Positions 1-8,403 of a stretch of DNA of 16,328 nt are shown piece after piece; the first letter of the stretch is position 1, and each line of letters opens with the position of its first letter. A program made the position numbers and the translations under genes. The notes under the pieces are model-generated. The model was given only the letters and a program-made list of their open reading frames with translations. It had not been told where the DNA came from and ran no database searches. Origin of the DNA: Phoronis ovalis (taxonomy: Eukaryota > Phoronida > Phoronidae). The stretch spans positions 2,384 to 18,711 of the forward strand of contig JAOXYB010017442.1 of the NCBI GenBank assembly GCA_028565635.1. The letters are read 5' to 3'.

Positions 1-116
1 TTAACAGTCTCATGGGTTACTGTACCAAAGTGTGTGAAGTTAACAGTCTCATGGGTTACTGTACCAAAGTGTGTGAAGTTAACAGTCTCATGGGTTACTG
101 TACCAAAGTGTGTGAA
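1..116. repeat. 39-bp minisatellite, about 3 copies, cut by the left edge
   Basis: Units at 1-39, 40-78 and 79-116 are identical except that the last lacks its final base. Each starts TTAACAGTCTCATGG and ends GTGTGTGAAG. The array sits in the intron after receptor exon 11 and may continue to the left. Because 39 is divisible by 3, the plus strand reads as a 13-residue peptide repeat, which I regard as chance. Confidence 0.95.
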
Positions 117-249
117 TACATGTACATAGTAATTGTGTTAAACTTACGCAATTTTAAAAATATATATAGAAGATTTTATTTATCTTATATTTAAGTTATG
201 GAACTATTATAATAATCTACCTTAAATTATTGGTTTAAAAGATACCTAC
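117..249 (-). other. Start of receptor intron 11
   Basis: AT-rich sequence between the exon 11 donor and the minisatellite. No coding potential or further repeat seen. Confidence 0.7.
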
Positions 250-432
250 TTGCAAACTGCCTCTTGAGCAGTATTCAGTTAGGACTACCACTCTACCAGG
301 ATTAATGCAAGCGCCAATGAATCGAGTTAAGTTCTCATGTTGTGCCTCTCGAATAGTTTTGATCTCAAGTAAGATCACTTTAGTAAATTCTACTGTGGAT
401 TTCTTTAATTTCTTTATAGTAACTAAAGTTCC
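250..432 (-). CDS. Receptor guanylate cyclase exon 11: kinase homology domain
   Basis: 61 residues (540-600), phase 0 at both ends; acceptor TTGCACAG at 433, donor GTAGGT at 249. Encodes TLVTIKKLKK, with the lysine of the VAIK position kept, then EIKTIREAQHENLTRFIGAC and VVVLTEYCSRGSLQ, nearly diagnostic for receptor guanylate cyclase kinase homology domains. The next exon, expected to start with the D.L.n run, lies beyond the left edge. Confidence 0.93.
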
Positions 433-3400
433 CTGTGCAAATAATAGAAGCCTGTTAATGTTATTTGCATGTAAAGCGCGTGACGAGCTTCACTTGCTCT
501 CGTCCAGAGAGCTGTTGTTATTCTTGACGTGGAGATATCCAAAAGAATGCTGCCTTAATATTGTGTTAAGAAACGTTTTCTACTTGCGAAGGGATAAATG
601 GTTACATGTAGGAAAATGATGTAATAAATATAATGATTCTTTTAAAGAAACTATCATTAAACTGTGCTTACTAAAACTATACCCCATTTAGTGAGGTTTA
701 CTTTTAACGTTGCATTAGGTTCTTCTTCTAAATACATGCAAGTCGGAATTCATTCGATCGTTTAAGTATTATATCACCGAGTTGTGTGTAAAATCAGGGA
801 ATGTAGTAATAAGTTACCTTATATCTAGCCAAATTTGTAAACATATTGGGTCGTTCAAAATGTTCTGCATATGATTCTGTTACCATAGTTAAGCGACTCT
901 AAAAGATAAAATCTTACATTCGAATTGATCCATCTGTCGTCTTAGCTATTTCTGAAAGGACAGATTGCAGAGAAACAGTGTGTAGTACTGAATCTAAGAT
1001 CTCATTGTATGTGAACAATAAAAAATGTAACTGGGATCAAGTAAGAATAAACTCCATTTATTGCTTGGATATCCAGGTATTTTTCGTGTACTACTTACTG
1101 AGCGTCCAGTCTTGTTACAGTCTGATAAATCTTCTGGATCTATGATCCAGTCTGTTCTCATAATATCTCTCTCAAACTTCTTTTTGCTGAAAATGAAATG
1201 AAATCAATATCGATTGAAAATCTTTGTCAAGGTCAAATATTTCAGATATTCATTAATCAGATGGTTTTTTTCTGAAACACTGTATAAAATATATTTCATT
1301 ACGTTACTATTTTTAAAATTAATTTGCTTAATGTGTCAATTTCACGATAAACAAAAATATCATTCGATAGGAATCAAAAAAGCCTGACTTCTAGCAGAAA
1401 ATTCAATATAAAGTTTTAGATCATGAGAATATTTGGAACTAGACCATCAAGGAGAACCTTTCATTTCTTTGAGTGATACGTTATAAAACGATTTCCAAAA
1501 CCCAGTTATTTTAAATTTGTGTCCGCAACTAGGGTTACCTGTAGATTAAAAACGTTCCTCCAATAATGATCCCGAGAAAACTCAAGGCTAGTAGTACTAG
1601 TAAGGCAATAAGTCCTGGTTGCATTGTTTCTATCATTAGGCAAGCAATATTGTCTCCCTTAAAACCACAAAAGGGTTCATTCTCTGGCGGGGTTTGTCTT
1701 CCGCCGGACCAGTGGATTGTTCGAGATTCCACAGGATGATAATAACCTTCGTCGCCCCAGTAATTTGCCACTTCCTGTATTATACGAATAATGCTCTATT
1801 CCAATCAACAAAATAAACTTTTTATCAAAGAGTATTTGAAACTTCGGGGATTCGTAAGTTGACGTGTTAGTTTTAAATGATAGTTAATAAATGTATTCAA
1901 CTACTTGATATTTTGGGGGAATGCAAGGTTATAATGTGCTTGGAGTTATTTGTTTTTGAACCAGCATTCAAAACGCAAAATCTTCCGTTGTTTTTTCGCT
2001 GTCGTACATATATATGAGACCTAGAACAGGTTTGTAAATCATGTAATAGCAATTATAGCGAGGAAAAACATCACTGGAATTTCTGTATAATTTTCATCAT
2101 GATTCTTACCACGAATTTACCCGATGCGGGATCCATATCAAGTATTGCATAACTTGTATCCCTGTCACCATTGTCATCCATAAATATTTCATTGGTTATT
2201 CCTATTAATACAAATCGGTATAATTGACTCAAACACTTGGTCATAGCCTAATAATTGCTTCAAAAATATTTTGCACACAACACTGAGACAAAAGTAAATG
2301 TTTATGTCATTCTGGATAAATCCATCCGTTAGTGTTCCGTACTGTCTCAACTAATATCTGGGCTTAACTATAATCAATTTTTGTTTATTATCTCGAAAAG
2401 CAGAAGAACGATAATCCCTTTATTTCTATATAAAGTGTTACGAAAATCTTGACACCAATCAAATTGCAGCTTACAAAAATAGGTATAACACTGGACTAAG
2501 CGGGTAGGGGGTTGATCACACACATTCTGTCCTGACAGAGTTTATCTACAGTTCGCTAAGCAAGAAAAGCAAGCTCCCCGGCGATATCTATTCAGAATGA
2601 CTCATCATGATAGAATAGACGTTGTAGGCGACGATGGATCACACAGAGAGAAAGGCCTAAGTTGGCAAAAGTTTTAGGACGTAATTATTTACGTAATTTA
2701 GGACGTAAATCGCTCTTGTTAAATTGAAGGAATATAACAAAAATTGACTATGGTTAAGCCCAGACGTTAGTTGAGAAGGTACGGAAAACTAACGGATGGA
2801 TCTATTCAGACTGATGTTTATGCGTATTTTGGAATTAATTGTATTTAGTACAAGTCTCATTTTTCTTACACAGAAACAATGTCGGATGTTAGGCGTAGTT
2901 TAGGAGACCTACCAGTGAATGTTCGATTCCACATTCTACGGGCAACAATAAAACCATCTTTGACATCATCCCCAACTTCCAGAGTTTCATTGAGAGCTGT
3001 ACCATAAAGAATAACTGCATCATAAAATGCTCCAATGAAAAAATTCACCTAAAAAATAAAATTTCCTTTTTAAATGGATATCGTGAACAATGCTGAAAAA
3101 TTAGAATATGTATATGGCTTTCAATACAAAGTTTTGACATGGCAGCCATTTTGGATTTTTATAAAAATATAAAGAAGAACAAAAAAAGTAAAAATGTAAT
3201 GTTGATAAAGGGATTTGAATAAAAACATGATTGAACCACGGACCTGAGATCCTTGTCCCCCAACTAAGCTATTTCTCGACCATATTAGTCTCGCGTTTCA
3301 TTGCCAACAATGCTACTGGACCGCGCAAAAGATTCTTAGAAATGACAATTTCCGGATTCGATCCAGATCACAACTACAAATCACATAAGATAAGGGCGTC

Positions 3401-6400
3401 ACCAACTTCCTGTTTGCGCACCAATTGTGCTTATACTGAGTGACATCGGAAACCAGCAATCAAAGTAAAAATCAGAAAATAAAATTACAAAAAAAAATTA
3501 TTGACTACTGTACATTTATTATACTACTTTATACATCATATCAACAGGAAAAAAATTCTAGTCATTTAACTGAAATTTTTGATAAGTTGTTTTAATTTCT
3601 ATTGAATTTAATGATTGGTTTGCACTTGTAATTCATGTTGGCAATGAATGATATGACATGATATGATCATTGGCGCGGTCCAGTATCAACAACCGTTAAA
3701 AAGCATTGATGGTACTGAACTGCGAAAAGGATTCTATGAATTGGAAAACCAATGTAACAACTATACTACTATATGGTTTCCAACGTGTGGTTGGAAGCCA
3801 TAATGATAATTAATAATTTTAATGGCCATTTGTGATCTAACATATAATTTAAACTATTAGATATTGCAATATATTTAAAAATAAATAATAACTTTTAAAA
3901 TAGATTTATCACGTACTAATATCACTGTGACACCTACTTAGCCAAATGAATTACCGAGCTTATATATGATTCCATTGTTACCTTTTCATTCCCAAATGTG
4001 AAGTTATAATCACGCTCAGCTCGGAATTTTACTTCTTCAGAGAATCTGTCGAACGTATCTCCTCTTGGATTATGTAAAGATATGCGTAGAAGTGCTTCAA
4101 ATGCTTTTTTGGCTGTTTTGTCCTTTTCATCACCACGATACCACGAATGATCACCCCAATAATCACCTACCATACAATTTACACATGTTGTGTCAATATA
4201 CAGTCAATTACAGCGTTTTATCTCGCGTAATTCAGTGCAATATATTTTACCATGAGGTTTCAAAATACAGTCTAACGATATTTTAAAACCCAGCGACGTG
4301 AAATAACAAATCTAATGTGCAATGCAACATAAATCTTAATATAATGCATTTGGTTACATATTACGTACCTTTGAATTCGAACAACTCTACATTCAAAAAT
4401 ACGTATTCTCCATTTTCAATAAATCCAAGGTCGTAGGCTTCCAGAAGAAAGTCTCTTAGAGTGTATCCATTCATACTCAAAATTATTACTGAAATACCGA
4501 AGAATATTAGTAAAATAAGCTTTCCATTGTGATATGTATTTAAAAATTCCATGATACTTTACTGCTGTTAAGGCAAACGTAGATTTTTTATGTACTTGTA
4601 CGGTAAAATATAAAATATTTTGCACATTTCATTCAATCAAATAGTATTTTAGAAAAGATATAGTAATTAATTTTCACAAATATCATTCCTTATCAGCACT
4701 TTAAAGAAACAACTGTATAAGTAAAAAAACAATAATTTATTTGTAAATGATTATATCGATACAAAAAATTGATCGCTATTTTTTTTCTAAATTAATTGTT
4801 TTATAAACATGTTTTAAAACTAGTCTAGTGATAAGCGAAACGAAATTATCTAAGGTAATCATGTGGGCATGTGTTGTTGCGTCAGTGGCGCAAAGATACC
4901 ATAAACCTGAGAATCGAATGAGTACGCTATTGCATATTTTATATCGCGCAGTTCTCTAAAATTGAATTGTTACAATATAAATCATTACGTCAAAGTCAGT
5001 GTCACTACTATGATGTATGGTGGCCCTGAGCTATTGTCGTGTTGTCGACTTGTAAAAACAAGTAGGCCAGGGCCACTATAGTGATATGTCAAGAGGTACC
5101 AGATTAAGGATAAGCACCACAATTGTTCACACGCATCATCAGTTGCGCATGTACGGGTGAATGCTGGAGGCGGTCGCCCTCTCAAGCAGGGTGAGTATGA
5201 GGGACTAACTCTCTCTCTCTCTCTATAAAAATTTTGATTTTCTGATTTCCTACTGTCTGGTGCATCTGAGTGCAGTCTGAAATTATTTGGCCGGGGTTTT
5301 TGCCTTAAAAAAAATGTGTTTTCAAAAATACAAGAGTTGCATTACAAAAAAATGTTAATTCTTTAAATTTGTTCAGTCAAATCACAAAAAAATATATTAT
5401 TTTTAATTCATTTATAATACGTTATTTATAATAAAAATACTTATTTCATGTGTTTCAACGCCTGTGTTTTAATTTTTGGGTAAAGAACAAAAATAAAGGT
5501 TTGTTTACTATTATCAACTCATCATACTTCAAAAAGTTTGTTTCTTGGGTGGGAGACCCACGCTCAAAACTTTAGACTTGACAGGTATGCTCTGAGTCGC
5601 ATAAAAGTATATTCTACTCATCCTGAAATTAATATGTTATTGTTAATGTTTCTGTGAAAAAAAACTTAAAATATGTTTCGTCAGCGTTATTGATATAGTA
5701 GTACCTAACAGGTTTTCAACTTTCAGGCTTATCAAATGTCTAGTTATAATTTCCCTATAGCCGATCGTAGCTCATAGTTTGGCCTCACAGGGTAGCAGCT
5801 GTAAGTAAGAAGTATTCTCATATGTATCATTTCGTTATACACAATTAATAGGTGCAGGGTTCCAATTATACTTATTCGCACCATAAATGCCTGAAAGGAT
5901 GTGTTCGCAGGTAATCATAATTAGCACCATTTTTAGTTAGAATGCATAAAGAAATAATTAACCATTATATTCAAATGAGCAGTGTGATCCAATTGTACTC
6001 GACCATGTGGAGCCATTTCGAATAGTTATTGTCAGTATTGGAGAATTATTTATAACGGTGATTTGCGAATCAAGAACTTTCCTAAAAATGCGCCACATTC
6101 GAAAATTATGTAATTTTGAATCCTATTACTTATTATACCACTAACGCTGATAAAAAGTGTTAACATTTTTGCATTAGAACGTTATAACATAACATACGAA
6201 ATTCAGAGTAAAACAGGAGAGTGGGATATATTTTTTTAAATAATTGTCATCAGCTTGTATACGCAATTACGTTAACAGGTGTACAGCTGAATAACACAAC
6301 ATATCATGTTTCCTAATTATAATGAAAGCATAAATAGAACCATAATACGTACAATTAATATAAATTATTCACTAGAATCAAAATTTAATGATGACACGTT

Positions 6401-8299
6401 TACTAGTCTCTCACATAATTATTAACAAAACCAGAAATACAATGTAGATACTCAAGTAAAAATCATATTTGCCTAGCTAAAATGCTCAATCAATTTTTCC
6501 CTGCCAATAGAACAAGCGATTATATAGTAAAACAGAGTTACATAAGCCTCAAAAATCTCTGCGGTTTATTAACTTGTAAGCACCTTTAAAAAAAAGTATC
6601 GATTTGCACTGCAAGGTTGAATTACCAGTTACCATTGATCACTAAATAAACTATGGTCATCTCTTCAAAGGTTTGCATATTTCCTCAATTTCTGTAAAAA
6701 GCTGGTAAACGGTTTATATTTTTGAATTTGGAAATAGCTTACCTCTGGAATGTTCGCTTGCAGTTATAAGCATTTTAGAATAGTTTGTCTGGATAGATCC
6801 ATAAAATGGAATAGAATAAGGGTAGATATTACCCTTCTTTAAACCAATTTCCAAAGTTTGTGCTAAAACACTTGAGTGAATATCATCACGATCCCAAATC
6901 AACGCAATGTCTGTCCAGTTAAAATATGAAAAGACGCTTCCAAAAACTTTTCGTAGTCTACATTGGCAATAGGCCATTCTGGTTAGAGTTTTGAAGTTGG
7001 TCTTATTCTTGAATATACCACTGTCACCAAGGCCTGTAAATGTCAACAAAATTAAGTCAGTCCATTTTTCCATAATGATTGCCATTATCTGTACTATGTC
7101 TTCGTTTGTTTTACTATATCACATATCCCGACGTGCTGTTGCCAAACGTTATTTACCTTCAGTGTGTAACTAGCCGCAAAAGCTGAGGGTGCCTAGTCCA
7201 TACTAAAATTTTTTCAAAAAGGCTTCCCATATCAGCTGCACATCCCTGTCTAGGAATCACAATAAGAAATTCCCCTGGTTGCAAGCACCAGGATCATTAT
7301 TGTTGTTGCTGCTGCTATCACCGCTTGTACAGAACCTTTATTACTAATTTACTACGAATTACTATTAGATCCAATGTACTTAGTTGTGGACAGACAGTGC
7401 ATTCTGAAATTGTTCTCTACTTATCTAATTTATCTACCAAATAGTTATTATGTTCTCTTTTTTGTAAAAACGTTGAAAGTTCTACTCGATGCCTACCTGT
7501 TATTATCGGAATATTCCAATAAGTAGCCAGCCTTCCAGTAGGGTCAAGTGCGTGTGTACAAGCAGGTCCAACAAATCCTATAACGCCTTGGTTATAGTAT
7601 AAGTCTGCAGCCAGACCTGTAATTAATTTTACAAATTTATGAAGCTTGTTGTTCTCTAAAAACCTTTTTAAAGACGTATACTTTTCTTTAGTAGTATAAC
7701 AAAACTAAAGCTATAAGTATACAAAACAGAGAAAAGATAATAAGATTTGAACTAAGGAAACAAAAATAACATAAAACAGGAAATGAAAATATATACAGGG
7801 GACTGGAAAGAAAAAATCATTAGAACTGGGAATGATAAAGAAAGTAAAAAATAGATACGCGAAAAAGATTGAACAAAGATATGGAAAGGGAACGACTGAA
7901 TGAGAAAAGAAGGCAATGAAAGGAAGGAAAGAAATAAAGAAAGTGAAGGAAAGAATGACAAAATAAAATGGAAATAACGAAAAAAGTTACAGAAAGTAAG
8001 AAAAAGGAAGAATGACTAAAGGCATACTTACCAGGCGCCCAGGCGCCATCGCATTCTGGTCCGTATTTTCGCTCAATTTTCTCTATTTGATAACTGCTGT
8101 TTAAAATGTCTTTGTTGACTTTTTCTATAGCCATATCAATTGCTGGCATAGTTCTTTCTCTATCATATGGTGCACCGTGTTTAGCAATAACTAATATTCC
8201 TACTTTAAAGGATGTTATATTTTCGGTTGAAGTTAAATTAAAAAATATAAATAGAACGAATAACCATAACATATATTTCAGCGTTTTGCTAATTCCCAT
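250..8299 (-). CDS. Receptor guanylate cyclase, natriuretic-peptide-receptor-like (5' part, 11 exons, 3' end outside window)
   Basis: Predicted single-pass receptor that makes cGMP when an extracellular ligand binds. Exons in transcript order: 8032-8299, 7497-7616, 6743-7033, 4369-4488, 3982-4166, 2913-3048, 2110-2201, 1539-1774, 1099-1186, 818-898, 250-432. All internal borders are GT-AG and the 1800 joined bases give 600 residues with no stop. Layout: signal peptide about 1-26; ANF-receptor ligand-binding fold about 31-404; GGRxxPP and CGF juxtamembrane motif 428-442; membrane helix about 457-481; start of kinase homology domain from 483, with the conserved stretches HENLTRFIGAC and LTEYCSRGSLQ. 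Eight N-glycosylation sequons follow the signal peptide. The start ATG at 8299 has A at -3, G at +4 and an in-frame TGA 18 bases upstream. The rest of the kinase homology domain and the cyclase domain are beyond the left edge. From memory it looks closest to invertebrate Gyc32E/NPR-type receptors; ligand unknown. Confidence 0.93.
433..817 (-). other. Receptor intron 10
   Basis: 385 bp of AT-rich intron. A plus-strand open frame here (up to 619) is only the shadow of exon 11 running on into intron. A short hairpin (GACGAG with CTCGTC) sits near 481-502. Nothing else recognised. Confidence 0.75.
818..898 (-). CDS. Receptor guanylate cyclase exon 10: start of kinase homology domain
   Basis: An 81-bp exon, 27 residues (513-539), phase 0 at both ends. 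Acceptor CTTTTAG at 899, donor GTAACT at 817. Encodes SRLTMVTESYAE and ends LARYK, which joins exon 11 as YKGTLVTIK, the family YKG.lVaiK. The stretch that in vertebrate NPR-A/B is a glycine/serine-rich phosphorylated loop has few serines and no GSxxGS here. Confidence 0.87.
1099..1186 (-). CDS. Receptor guanylate cyclase exon 9: cytoplasmic juxtamembrane
   Basis: An 88-bp exon coding for about 30 residues (483-512); phase 2 in, phase 0 out. Acceptor TTTTCAG at 1187, donor GTAAGT at 1098. Begins with a stop-transfer cluster KKKFER after the split serine, then DWIIDPEDL, matching the tryptophan and I.wedL run that opens the cytoplasmic part of membrane guanylate cyclases. Confidence 0.88.
1187..1538 (-). 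other. Receptor intron 8
   Basis: 352 bp AT-rich intron between the membrane-helix exon and the cytoplasmic juxtamembrane exon. No repeat or conserved element seen. Confidence 0.75.
1539..1774 (-). CDS. Receptor guanylate cyclase exon 8: juxtamembrane region and membrane helix
   Basis: Residues 405-482; phase 0 in, phase 2 out. Acceptor ATACAG at 1775, donor GTAACC at 1538. It starts with GAA one codon before the GTG at 1771. Encodes GGRQTPP and EPFCGFKGDNIAC, the cysteine motif just outside the membrane in receptor guanylate cyclases, then an uncharged helix from about 457 to 481 (GLIALLVLLALSFLGIIIGG) ending at FLIY. Confidence 0.94.
1775..2109 (-). other. Receptor intron 7
   Basis: 335 bp AT-rich intron. 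No open frame or repeat of note. Confidence 0.75.
2110..2201 (-). CDS. Receptor guanylate cyclase exon 7
   Basis: A 92-bp exon with no ATG, residues 374-404; phase 1 in, phase 0 out. Acceptor TTAATAG at 2202, donor GTAAGA at 2109. Encodes ITNEIFMDDNGDRDTSYAIL and then MDPASGKF, the family pattern in which GD.y.dy.l.dm..g.f closes the ligand-binding domain. The intron before it carries a complete transposon-like insertion (2299-2822). Confidence 0.91.
2202..2912 (-). other. Receptor intron 6
   Basis: 711 bp, most of it the inverted-repeat element at 2299-2822. The remaining roughly 190 bp, next to the two splice sites, would give an ordinary short intron without the insertion. Confidence 0.85.
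2299..2822. mobile_element. Non-autonomous DNA transposon (MITE-like), long terminal inverted repeats, 8-bp target duplication
   Basis: The element body is 2307-2814 (508 bp). The two 79-bp ends, 2307-2385 and 2736-2814, are inverted copies differing at about 10 positions (about 87% identical); both share the core ATCCATCCGTTAG. Directly outside each end is the same 8-mer TGTTTATG (2299-2306 and 2815-2822), the expected target-site duplication. There is no transposase frame inside, so it must have been moved in trans. An 8-bp duplication fits hAT-type transposases among others; the family is not proven. It sits wholly within receptor intron 6. Confidence 0.9.
2913..3048 (-). CDS. Receptor guanylate cyclase exon 6
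   Basis: Residues 329-373 plus one base; phase 0 in, phase 1 out. The acceptor follows a T-run ending in TTTTAG at 3049; donor GTAGGT at 2912. Peptide FYDAVILYGTALNETL followed by ARRMWNRTFTG is the strongly conserved stretch near the C-terminal end of the ANF-receptor domain, where NPR proteins have SFYDAxxLYxxALNET. Confidence 0.94.
3049..3981 (-). other. Receptor intron 5
   Basis: 933 bp. Holds the tRNA-like segment and two pairs of 13-bp inverted matches: 3297-3309 with 3636-3648, and 3314-3326 with 3673-3685. The second pair includes GGACCGCGC, notably GC-rich for its surroundings. A small hairpin lies at about 3776-3799. The open frame at 3231-3443 has no recognisable protein. Confidence 0.7.
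3226..3281 (-). repeat. tRNA-like segment, probably a SINE head or decayed tRNA pseudogene
   Basis: On the minus strand TAGCTTAGTTGG (3260-3271) fits the internal box A consensus TRGCNNARYNGG exactly, and GGTTCAATC (3229-3237) fits most of box B, preceded by AGGTCCGT as in a T-arm stem. The spacing between them is about 10 bases shorter than in a working tRNA, so the anticodon arm is degenerate and this is not a functional tRNA gene. A tRNA-derived SINE in receptor intron 5 is the simplest reading. Confidence 0.5.
3982..4166 (-). CDS. Receptor guanylate cyclase exon 5
   Basis: Residues 267-328, phase 1 in and phase 0 out. Acceptor TGGTAG at 4167. The donor is GTAACA at 3981 after NEK, and not the later open stretch to 3934: joining here makes NEKVNFFIGAFYDAV, which is the expected family sequence. 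Contains WYRGDEKDKTAKKAF (family form: W.RGD..D..A..A) and an RGD tripeptide at residues 300-302 of no proven meaning. Confidence 0.92.
4369..4488 (-). CDS. Receptor guanylate cyclase exon 4
   Basis: Residues 227-266, phase 1 at both ends; acceptor TATTTCAG at 4489, donor GTACGT at 4368. Encodes VIILSMNGYTLRDFLLEA and GEYVFLNVELFE, matching the strand-helix-strand in which NPR-type receptors have a VxIMCxxxxxxRxxxLxA run followed by GxYVFxxxELF. The first valine codon is split with exon 3. Confidence 0.92.
4990..5225. repeat. Possible short interspersed repeat ending in a CT microsatellite
   Basis: More GC-rich than its surroundings. Inside are short inverted matches: GTGGCCCTG near 5020 with CAGGGCCAC near 5069, and ACTTGT with ACAAGT around 5050-5062. 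The segment ends at a run of CT dinucleotides (about 5207-5223), a common 3' end for SINE-like insertions. No target duplication or pol III promoter could be defined, so this is tentative. Confidence 0.3.
6337..6532. repeat. Dispersed segment, copy A
   Basis: Aligns in the same orientation with 9131-9335. The best-preserved block (6481-6522 against 9283-9324) differs at 3 of 42 positions and includes AATAGAACAAGCGATTA; both copies begin near CATAATRCGTACAATT. This copy is in receptor intron 3, the other lies upstream of the same gene. No terminal repeats or coding frame, so family and mechanism are open. Confidence 0.75.
6743..7033 (-). CDS. Receptor guanylate cyclase exon 3
   Basis: Residues 130-226, phase 1 at both ends; acceptor TTTACAG at 7034, donor GTAAGC at 6742. 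Contains GDSGIFKNK, then LTRMAYCQCRLRKVF and FNWTDIALIWDR, the central signature of the ANF-receptor fold in receptor guanylate cyclases. Three glycosylation sequons (NKT, NWT, NYS) lie here. An upstream in-frame ATG at 7085 is intron sequence and not the start. Confidence 0.94.
7034..7496 (-). other. Receptor intron 2
   Basis: 463 bp. Holds a short TTG/CTG trinucleotide run near 7299-7316 and a 6-bp-stem hairpin (CCTGGT with ACCAGG) near 7275-7294. No other structure recognised. Confidence 0.75.
7497..7616 (-). CDS. Receptor guanylate cyclase exon 2
   Basis: Residues 90-129, phase 1 at both ends. Acceptor TTACAG at 7617 and donor GTAGGC at 7496. The peptide has GFVGPAC followed by DPTGRLATYWNIPIITG, the family signature in which GPxC supplies the second cysteine of the N-terminal disulfide loop and GRLATYWN lines the binding cleft in related receptors. 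It has no ATG and is only 120 bp, so simple ORF finding misses it. It was found by translating between splice signals. Confidence 0.92.
7617..8031 (-). other. Receptor intron 1
   Basis: 415 bp, mostly the purine-rich tract at 7740-8015. Donor GTAAGT and acceptor TTACAG are both good matches to consensus. Confidence 0.85.
7740..8015. repeat. Purine-rich tract in receptor intron 1 (pyrimidine-rich on the transcribed strand)
   Basis: The plus strand is dominated by AAAG, GGAAAG and AAGAA words for about 275 bases; the minus, sense strand is therefore a long C/T tract. It lies just downstream of the exon 1 donor at 8031 and accounts for the long hydrophobic shadow frames seen here on the minus strand. 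Confidence 0.75.
8032..8299 (-). CDS. Receptor guanylate cyclase exon 1: signal peptide and start of ligand-binding domain
   Basis: Encodes residues 1-89 plus one base. A hydrophobic run (LWLFVLFIFF) after a lysine forms a signal peptide, with likely cleavage near residues 24-26. The following KVGILVIAKHG is the first beta strand of the ANF-receptor fold, and PECDGAW carries the first cysteine of the expected N-terminal disulfide. The donor is a strong GTAAGT at 8031, phase 1. Reading past the donor gives a phenylalanine/serine-rich tail made of intron sequence, so the open frame running to 7820 is not real coding. Confidence 0.93.
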
Positions 8300-8365
8300 A
8301 TTTTCGGTTAAAATTCAGTATATCCAAACAAATATTTTAGACAGTACCGGGAGACAGTAGTGTCC

Positions 8366-8403
8366 ACATATATCTCTGATCGCTAACACATATATCTCTG
8401 ATC
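8366..8403. repeat. Direct repeat upstream of the receptor start
   Basis: CACATATATCTCTGATC occurs twice, 21-22 bases apart, about 65-105 bp upstream of the receptor ATG, in the probable 5' UTR or promoter. It could be a slippage product or a paired binding site; nothing decides between these. Confidence 0.6.

Larger units (their letters stand above)
4489..6742 (-). other. Receptor intron 3 (longest intron)
   Basis: 2254 bp without coding potential. It includes a segment at about 4990-5225 ending in a CT microsatellite and one copy of a dispersed segment at 6337-6532. The rest is AT-rich with no recognised element. The minus-strand open frame at 4985-5185 shows no family resemblance. Confidence 0.7.

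Noticed and set aside
12-194. Plus-strand frame with a 13-residue repeated peptide
   Set aside because: It is the 39-bp minisatellite, whose length happens to be divisible by three; there is no other sign of coding.
918-951. A 34-bp micro-exon candidate on the minus strand with TTTCAG acceptor and GTAAGA donor between receptor exons 9 and 10
   Set aside because: In the required phase it reads AAA TAG at once, and only 19 bases would separate it from exon 10, too short for an intron. Splice-like words by chance.
3934-3981. Extension of receptor exon 5 to the stop at 3934
   Set aside because: The extra residues do not fit the family, while the GTAACA donor at 3981 joins exactly to exon 6 to give the conserved NFFIGAFYDAV.
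5544-5558. CTTGGGTGGGAGACC, one base different from the 5S rRNA box C region
   Set aside because: No box A or the rest of 5S rRNA nearby; a 15-base match alone is not enough to call a 5S gene or a 5S-derived SINE.
7820-8299. A continuous 159-residue frame giving a signal peptide, part of the ligand domain and a hydrophobic tail
   Set aside because: The tail is the purine-rich intron read in reverse; a strong GTAAGT donor at 8031 and the good match of exon 2 show that the frame is interrupted there.
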